The position numbers and the translations under genes are program-made. The notes beneath the pieces are model-generated. The model was given only the letters and a program-made list of their open reading frames with translations. It was not told where the DNA came from and did not search any database. Shown piece by piece: positions 58,715 to 64,000 of a stretch of 64,000 nt of DNA; position 1 is the first letter of the stretch; each line of letters begins with the position of its first letter. Location: contig JADJWN010000007.1 in the NCBI GenBank assembly GCA_016716335.1, positions 1 to 64,000 on the forward strand. The letters are read 5' to 3'. Source of the DNA: Saprospiraceae bacterium (GTDB taxonomy: Bacteria > Bacteroidota > Bacteroidia > Chitinophagales > Saprospiraceae).

Positions 58715-59180
58715 GACTGAAAATTTTAACGTTTTATAAAAATTTGGATATTACTAATCATTTTTAATTTTTCAGAATTTGTGCATTATTATTGCTGATA
58801 TTCCGAATTTAATTTCACAATAATGACACTTTTTGAATCCCGGAAGTTGCATGCTTTGATTTTTTCAAGACGAATCCAAGGACAAATCCGACCAACCTTG
58901 TGTAATTATCGCAGACTGATTGGCGAATTTTCAGTACAAATTTGATTGCAGCCGGTGCCAGGAAACAAATTTGTTTGCATGAAACAGGGTGATATTACCC
59001 TAAAGTGAGGCTAAAACAAGATTATGCACCTGAAAAATAAATTACGGCCATTTGACCCATCTTGACAAAGTTCTGATCTGTCCACTCGGTATAAAATGTA
59101 ATCATCCAGACTAATGTCACGACCTGATTACTTTTCTTTTGGCTTACTTTTTGCGGATAGGATATCAAAAGATAGATGTC
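58715..59180. other. Intergenic region between small paralogue 2 and the DUF6438 lipoprotein
   Basis: It holds the upstream element of paralogue 2 (58801-58830). The remaining roughly 350 bases carry no gene or repeat that I can support. Confidence 0.6.
58801..58830 (-). promoter_or_regulatory. Upstream element shared by the two small paralogues (copy 2)
   Basis: A block reading (minus strand) GTCATTATTGTGAAATTAAA then TTCGG corresponds to the block at 58370-58396. It lies about 90 bases before the start of paralogue 2. Confidence 0.35.
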
Positions 59181-59876
59181 ATGACTTTGCGGCATTTCAC
59201 ATTTTTGGTACTGGCGGCTATGATAGCCGGATGTGCAGGCTCAAAACAATATTCCCGCCTCAAGCCCGGGGATATCATCATTACCCTGCAGAAAGGGGCA
59301 TGCTTTGGCAAATGCTCGGTGTACAAATTAGATATTTATAAAAACAATATGGCAGTATATACCGGCACTGCCAATACTGAAAAACTTGGTGTATTCAGCA
59401 AAGAGCTCGATAAGAATGAAGTAAAGGCACTGATAAAAAAGTTCAGGGATATCGGGTTTATGGATATGCAGGAGCTGTATCCCTCTTATATCGAAGATTA
59501 TGCTTCGGTCAGTATCTTTTTTAAGGATGGTAAAAAATCCAAAACTGTGACCGGAAAGGAGGACAGACCGGAAAGCCTCAAGCAGCTACAGATACAACTC
59601 GAGAAAATTGCCAACAGTCCCGGATGGAAGATGGAGGAAAAGCCTCAAATCATTCAGCCGGAGATCGAAAATGTGCCGGAGGTGCAGATTGATACCGAGA
59701 TCATTATCGAGCCGCAGCCTAATGTCCACTTAGCCAGATGGTTTAAAAAATACGAGGCTTATGGAGCCTACCTGATAAAAAAAAATTGCCCCCAATCTCA
59801 ATCTCTGGCTGATTACCTGGGATACATCACTATGAAGCCGGCCGATTTTCCTCAATCTCATCAGACAGGACCCTGA
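59181..59876 (+). CDS. DUF6438-type lipoprotein
   Basis: About 231 residues from the ATG at 59181, where the lipoprotein signal MTLRHFTFLVLAAMIAGC begins. The frame is open to 59139, but those residues carry no signal. Residues about 30-150 match the DUF6438 pattern: ITLQKGACFGKCSVYKLDIY, with the conserved A-C-x-G-x-C-x-x-Y, and TKTVTGKEDRPESLKQL-like later parts. The family is widespread in Bacteroidota and has no assigned activity. The C-terminal 80 residues are proline/glutamate-rich with a short helix (LARWFKKYEAYGAYLI). It is convergent with lptD. Confidence 0.78.
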   Translation: MTLRHFTFLVLAAMIAGCAGSKQYSRLKPGDIIITLQKGACFGKCSVYKLDIYKNNMAVYTGTANTEKLGVFSKELDKNEVKALIKKFRDIGFMDMQELYPSYIEDYASVSIFFKDGKKSKTVTGKEDRPESLKQLQIQLEKIANSPGWKMEEKPQIIQPEIENVPEVQIDTEIIIEPQPNVHLARWFKKYEAYGAYLIKKNCPQSQSLADYLGYITMKPADFPQSHQTGP

Positions 59877-59934
59877 AATCAGTAAGGCTGAATTCAACAA
59901 AACCCTTAGTCCAAGAGAACACTAAAGTAGTCTG

Positions 59935-62700
59935 TCAAAATCTCCGCCCTGTAAAGAGAGCCTGGGCATTCCGCTGGTTGAAATCGTATTTCAAAAAGCT
60001 CAGGGCTGTGGATTTTACTCCTATGTAAAAACTGTACACCCCGTTGGTGGGTGCCCATGTGAAATTCATCTGCCAGCAGTGCAGGTCTCTCGAAAAAGTA
60101 AAAAACGGATACAGCAGCTCTTTTCGCTGGATGTCATAACCGATACTGCCGATATTCATATTCCAGTTTTTGGTGAGCGGTACACTGCCTGATATATTGA
60201 CAGAATGTGAGGTGACGATAAAGGTATCTCTGCCATTCTGGTTGCGTATCTGAAAATTGTAGGCATGCTGAATGTTGAAATTTTCAAACCAGTCAGCCAG
60301 TGATATCTGTTTGATTTTGGGCCTGCCGGTAGCTGAGGGTGCAGTACCGGCATCACCTCTGCTACCCGGTAACTGCTCCTGTTGTGAAGGATTGCTTCCT
60401 CTGAAAAAATCCCTTACCTGCCTGAAGCTGAATCCCGTGGAAAACTGTCCGTTGAAATCCCGGAATTCCAGCAGCCTGTTTTTAGCCTCCCACACTGTCT
60501 GATTGATTCGTCGGTTGTTTATATGTACATAGGGTGTATAGGCCATACTGAAGACAAAATTGGTCAGTCCTTTGAGTACCCGGGTATTGCCCGTGATACG
60601 GAGGTCACTCCAATGAAAGGAATCGGCCGCAAAATTGTAACCTCCCGACATATTGATATTGTCAAAAAGTCTGATGATTTTTTCAGAAGTATCCTTTTTG
60701 GAAAAATATTTGGCTTCAAATACGTTCAGGATATTGAAGTTGAGAGCCATCTGTTCCTGCCCTCCGGTGAGGGTACCGAATGGTCCCTGCTGAAAGGGGT
60801 TGTACACCCGCTCCCTGTTGAATTCGGGTCTGGCGTCCGTATCCACCAGGGCCTGATATCTGTCGGCATTGGCAGGACTGTACACAAAATTGATGGCCGG
60901 CTTCATTACATGACGGAGTCCTCTCAGCCAGCCTTTGCTGAATTTCTGCGTACCGAATATCTGTGTATTCAGTGATATTCCGGTATTAAACCTCCGCAGG
61001 GCGTTGAATTCATTCACAAATGCTTTTTGAACAGATCCAAAAGTCGTATCGCTCCTTACAATCTCTCCATCCCCGGTACGGATTGTATCAAAATTTATAA
61101 TCAGCGTGGGGTCAAAGCTTTCCTGATATTTTTTCAGTAACCAGAATTCTTCATAATTGATACTTGGGGCCACATTGATATACCGGAGTATGCGAAAGTT
61201 GGTACTTACATTTCCTCTGTGGGACATCCCGGTCTGAAAATTTCTCAGTGTCTCTGCCGTAAATAAAGTGGTATCCGTGGTCTGGACATAGTTGCGCAGT
61301 TCTGAATTGTATGATACAGCAATATTGTCCGTCCATCTTTCCTTTGTGGCATTTTTTTTCCGGAAGGGATTGATGGTATTCATCCTGAGACTGATATTGG
61401 GCAGGGTGATATCCACCAGTCTGGTCTGTGTATTCTGGCTATGTCTGAATTCGGCATTGAAGCTGAACGGTGTGCCGGGCATGTCATGCGAAAAGGAAAA
61501 ATTGGAAGAAATGGTATTGGTGAAAGTGGCTACCGGATTCTCGAAGGTACGTTGGTCATAGCGGTTGGTCTGCAGATTGATACTGCCACCCATCCTTCTG
61601 AAAGGATGTGCCTTGCTGTCCTGATTGTGGGTCAGGGCAATGTTGAATGAACGGCTCGATTGCTTGCCGCCGGTCCGGAGGTCATCAATGATATTATTGG
61701 TATATCCCAGCCTGAAATTGCCTGAATAGCCATACCTTTTTTTATAAGTGGTGTTGATGCGCAGTGCATGTGTACCCCGGGTATAAATGTCTCCCGTAAC
61801 CCTCAGGTCCACACTGTTGCTGATCGGAAAGTAATAGCCCACTTCTCTGAACCCCAGGCCAAACTGCTCATTATAATCATAGCTGGCCGGAAAAATCAAT
61901 CCGGATGACTTGCCTTTGATCAGCGGGAAAAACCCAAAAGGTAATACCACCGGTGAGGGTACTCCGGCAAACTCGAGTTGGGCCATACTCATCACCGCTA
62001 CCTTGCCCGGCACAAATTTCATTTTGTTGGTACGTATGCCATAATGGGGCGGATCATGATCACAGGTAGAGATGATGGCTACCTTATTATTCACAATATC
62101 ATCTACCTGAAGACTGTCAGCTCCTTTGAGGATCATTTTGGTACGATCGCCGAAAAGGGTAAACTCCCCTTCCTTGGTCTGGGCTTTCTGCACTAATCCT
62201 TTGCGGGTTTTGAAATTGTACCTCATTTCCTGATAGGTAAACTTATTGGTACCATCCGTAAATTCAGGTTTTTCCCGCAGTTTGCCGTCCGGGCCTTTCA
62301 CAGCAAAAGCTTCCACCACGTTTTCATCAAACTTCAATACAATATAGCCTGCTTTCACTTTGAAAGAGGTGTATTCCAGAAATGCACTACCCCAAAGGTG
62401 TACCACGTTATTAACCAGATCGGTGTAGGAGGAATCTTTGGCACCATAGATCACATCTGCTTCGAGCGAATCCTTGGACAGGCGGTAGCCTCTGTCCGGC
62501 AATGTGTCTCCGAGAGATATCTGTCCGGTGAAATCCGTTGCCGTACTGTCAGCTCCGGGAATACGGAGCATCCTGCTGAAGTTGACGATAGTGTCCGGTA
62601 TTTTGACCGGCAGGGTATCTGATAAAGGTGTGACCTGTGCCGAAAGTGGTATGATATTTGATATTAAAAAAATATATATTATGTAATATATTAATTTCAA
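59935..62700 (-). CDS. lptD: LPS-assembly outer-membrane protein LptD
   Basis: About 921 residues from the TTG at 62700. The signal KLIYYIIYIFLISNIIPLSAQ begins there, and the frame further up runs through the divergent gene. The N-terminal LptA/OstA-like beta-jellyroll spans residues about 75-240 (VHLWGSAFLEYTSFKVKAGY, FTLFGDRTKMILKGADSLQV). The C-terminal barrel follows, ending at an aromatic F (ALFTGRRF). The segment LPFGFFPLIKGKSSGLIFP is the P-x-F-x-x-P start of the LptD barrel. LptD inserts lipopolysaccharide into the outer leaflet. In this phylum it may work without an LptE partner of the enterobacterial type. The exact start is uncertain. Confidence 0.85.
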   Translation of the reverse strand: MKLIYYIIYIFLISNIIPLSAQVTPLSDTLPVKIPDTIVNFSRMLRIPGADSTATDFTGQISLGDTLPDRGYRLSKDSLEADVIYGAKDSSYTDLVNNVVHLWGSAFLEYTSFKVKAGYIVLKFDENVVEAFAVKGPDGKLREKPEFTDGTNKFTYQEMRYNFKTRKGLVQKAQTKEGEFTLFGDRTKMILKGADSLQVDDIVNNKVAIISTCDHDPPHYGIRTNKMKFVPGKVAVMSMAQLEFAGVPSPVVLPFGFFPLIKGKSSGLIFPASYDYNEQFGLGFREVGYYFPISNSVDLRVTGDIYTRGTHALRINTTYKKRYGYSGNFRLGYTNNIIDDLRTGGKQSSRSFNIALTHNQDSKAHPFRRMGGSINLQTNRYDQRTFENPVATFTNTISSNFSFSHDMPGTPFSFNAEFRHSQNTQTRLVDITLPNISLRMNTINPFRKKNATKERWTDNIAVSYNSELRNYVQTTDTTLFTAETLRNFQTGMSHRGNVSTNFRILRYINVAPSINYEEFWLLKKYQESFDPTLIINFDTIRTGDGEIVRSDTTFGSVQKAFVNEFNALRRFNTGISLNTQIFGTQKFSKGWLRGLRHVMKPAINFVYSPANADRYQALVDTDARPEFNRERVYNPFQQGPFGTLTGGQEQMALNFNILNVFEAKYFSKKDTSEKIIRLFDNINMSGGYNFAADSFHWSDLRITGNTRVLKGLTNFVFSMAYTPYVHINNRRINQTVWEAKNRLLEFRDFNGQFSTGFSFRQVRDFFRGSNPSQQEQLPGSRGDAGTAPSATGRPKIKQISLADWFENFNIQHAYNFQIRNQNGRDTFIVTSHSVNISGSVPLTKNWNMNIGSIGYDIQRKELLYPFFTFSRDLHCWQMNFTWAPTNGVYSFYIGVKSTALSFLKYDFNQRNAQALFTGRRF

Positions 62701-62733
62701 GCCTTTTGTAAAGTATATATTATGAAAAAGTAT

Positions 62734-62741
62734 TATATTTG
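62734..62741 (+). promoter_or_regulatory. Putative -7 box for the amidase gene
   Basis: TATATTTG fits TAnnTTTG, with TTTTG at 62704-62708 as a possible -33 element 25 bases upstream. It lies 49 bases before the ATG at 62791 and shows that the in-frame ATG at 62722 is upstream of the promoter. Confidence 0.5.
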
Positions 62742-62790
62742 TCCTTTCATTCGCAAAAATACGCCAATGCGCCCAATATCCGAGTACAAT

Positions 62791-64000
62791 ATGAAAACTA
62801 AAATTCTTGCCATAATGCTGCTCTGCGCAGCAACTCTGACCCATGCCTCTAACGTAAAAGAGCTGATGAAAAGTACGAATGCTGCCTTTCAGGCTGAGGC
62901 TTCGGTGGGTGCATTCAGTGATTATCACAACAAAATCGTATTCATGAAGCATCCCGGCAGGAAGAAGGTAAAAAAGGTGGTGATTGATGCCGGCCATGGG
63001 GGGCATGACAGTGGTTGTGCGGGCAAAAATTCGCTGGAGAAGAATCTGACGCTGCAAATGGCTTTGAAACTCGGCAATTTCATCAGTAATGCTTATCCTG
63101 ATGTCATTGTATTACAGACCAGGACAGAAGATGTCTTCATTCCACTTTTCAGACGTATTCAGTATGCTAACGAAGAGGATGCAGACCTTTTTATCTCTAT
63201 ACACTGCAATTATATTTCCAACAAGCAAACCAAAGGGACAGAAACCTTTGTCATGGGATTGCACCGTGCTGCCGACAATCTGGAGGTAGCCAAGCGTGAA
63301 AATGCCTCCATACTGCTTGAGCACAATTACCAGCACAACTATGATGGATATGACCCCAATTCACCGGAAGGACACATTATTCTATCGATGTATCAATGTC
63401 TATCTGGATAAGAGTATAGAATTTGCCTCGGTATCGAAAATGCATTCGGAAGGAGAGGATTTACCAAATCCAGAGGCGTAAAGCAGGCCGGCTTTGCAGT
63501 TTTACGAAGGTCTTCCATGCCGGCGGTATTGGTGGAAACCGGTTTTCTGAGCAATGAGGAAGAAGAAGCCTATCTAATCTCAGAAGCTGGTCAGAATGCC
63601 ATTGCTGCATCAATACTCAAATCTTTTGAAAGCTTTTATGACAAATATCTGAAGGAAGAGATATATGCGGTGCAATCTAAGGAAGGAGACAAACCCGACC
63701 CTAAAAAGGAATCCGGTAAAAAACAGCCTGCTGTATCCGAATCACCTGCACCCAAAGAGATCAAAGCTGCTCCTGAATCCAAAGTGGCTGTAAATACACA
63801 AACCGTGGTATCTACTCCTAATGCTGACGCAGGTGCATCCTTTGCTGTACAGATAGCCGCCCTGAAAAATGCCCAGGCTGATATGGACTCGGCACAACTG
63901 AGGAAAATCGGCAAGCTGTCAGTCAAAAAACATGGCGAAGTCCATAAATATCTGGTAGGCAACTTTCCCTCTCACGAAGAAGCTACCAAAGCTAAGGAAC
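62791..64000 (+). CDS. N-acetylmuramoyl-L-alanine amidase with SPOR domain, two frameshifts, 3' end outside window
   Basis: Signal MKTKILAIMLLCAATLTHAS starts at 62791. The amidase_3 domain cuts the bond between muramic acid and the peptide stem of peptidoglycan. Zinc-binding parts are VVIDAGHGGHDSG and the H of DADLFISIHCNY; the catalytic E is in MPAVLVETGFLSNEEE. Two breaks, near 63391-63399 and 63451-63458, must be repaired to read through IEFASVSKM...SRGVKQAGFAVL. A Lys/Pro-rich linker (residues about 300-350) follows. The C-terminal SPOR domain (SFAVQIAALKNAQADMDS), which binds bare glycan strands at the septum, is cut by the window edge. It diverges from lptD across a short shared promoter region. 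Confidence 0.88.

Noticed and set aside
62722..62790. Longer start for the amidase at 62722
   Set aside because: A -7 box at 62734-62741 lies inside it and the signal peptide begins at 62791.
62701..63057. N-terminal extension of LptD to 63057
   Set aside because: It runs antisense through the divergent amidase gene and its promoter and contains no signal peptide; the hydrophobic signal begins near 62700.

Overview
The window looks like a chromosomal segment (probably a draft or metagenome assembly) from a Bacteroidota bacterium, most likely of the Saprospiraceae/Chitinophagales side of the phylum. The grounds are: gliding lipoprotein GldH, PorP/SprF, type IX secretion (T9SS) C-terminal sorting domains of both types, a SusC/SusD pair with a SusE/F-like surface protein, GLPGLI and DUF4296 proteins, and many -7 promoter boxes of the Bacteroidota form TAnnTTTG. 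No tRNA, rRNA, CRISPR array or prophage was seen.

Layout. 1-2.8 kb: end of an ABC-F ATPase, an FMN reductase, and a secreted cyclophilin-FKBP fusion. 2.5-3.6 kb: a RAYT-type Y1 transposase inside REP-like palindromes. 3.6-9.2 kb: GT-C glycosyltransferase and gldH on the minus strand, then a GLPGLI protein and an outer-membrane beta-barrel receptor on the plus strand. 9.2-11.8 kb: a second palindromic repeat family, a transporter remnant, truC and lolA. 12.0-20.9 kb (minus): a T9SS cargo locus made of a ~2092-residue protein with a gliding-motility C-terminal domain, PorP/SprF, and a TPR/propeller/OmpA protein. 21.0-24.9 kb (minus): glycosyltransferase, small membrane protein and urocanate hydratase.

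25.4-43.4 kb (plus): a LuxR-type response regulator and a propeller sensor kinase, then a very compact run of genes. These encode a short T9SS protein, a collagen-like protein with an endosialidase-type (S74) chaperone tail, an HEAGH metalloprotease-like protein, an outer-membrane barrel, a ~2349-residue surface protein and a fibronectin-III protein. This is the most novel-looking part of the window and reads as a surface-fibre or surface-complex operon with its own regulator upstream. 43.4-48.3 kb (minus): GH5 glycoside hydrolase, a PhoR/PhoB-like two-component pair, a DUF4296 lipoprotein and a SixA-like phosphatase. 48.3-55.4 kb: a glycan-uptake locus with a T9SS-exported five-repeat SusE/F-like protein diverging from SusC and a SusD that carries inserted SusE/F-like domains. 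55.7-64 kb: small lipoprotein, an alkyltransferase-like protein and a degenerate TrpF-like protein diverging from overlapping promoters, an unpaired CoA-transferase alpha subunit, two tandem 81-residue paralogues of unknown function, a DUF6438 lipoprotein, LptD, and an N-acetylmuramoyl-L-alanine amidase with a SPOR domain running off the end.

Sequence quality. At least 14 genes are broken by about 18 single-base shifts, mostly next to short homopolymers, and each is restored to a full-length product by one-base changes. I read these mainly as uncorrected sequencing or assembly errors, and list each such gene as one reconstructed CDS with its breakpoints. All names are from reading translations by eye; no database search was possible.
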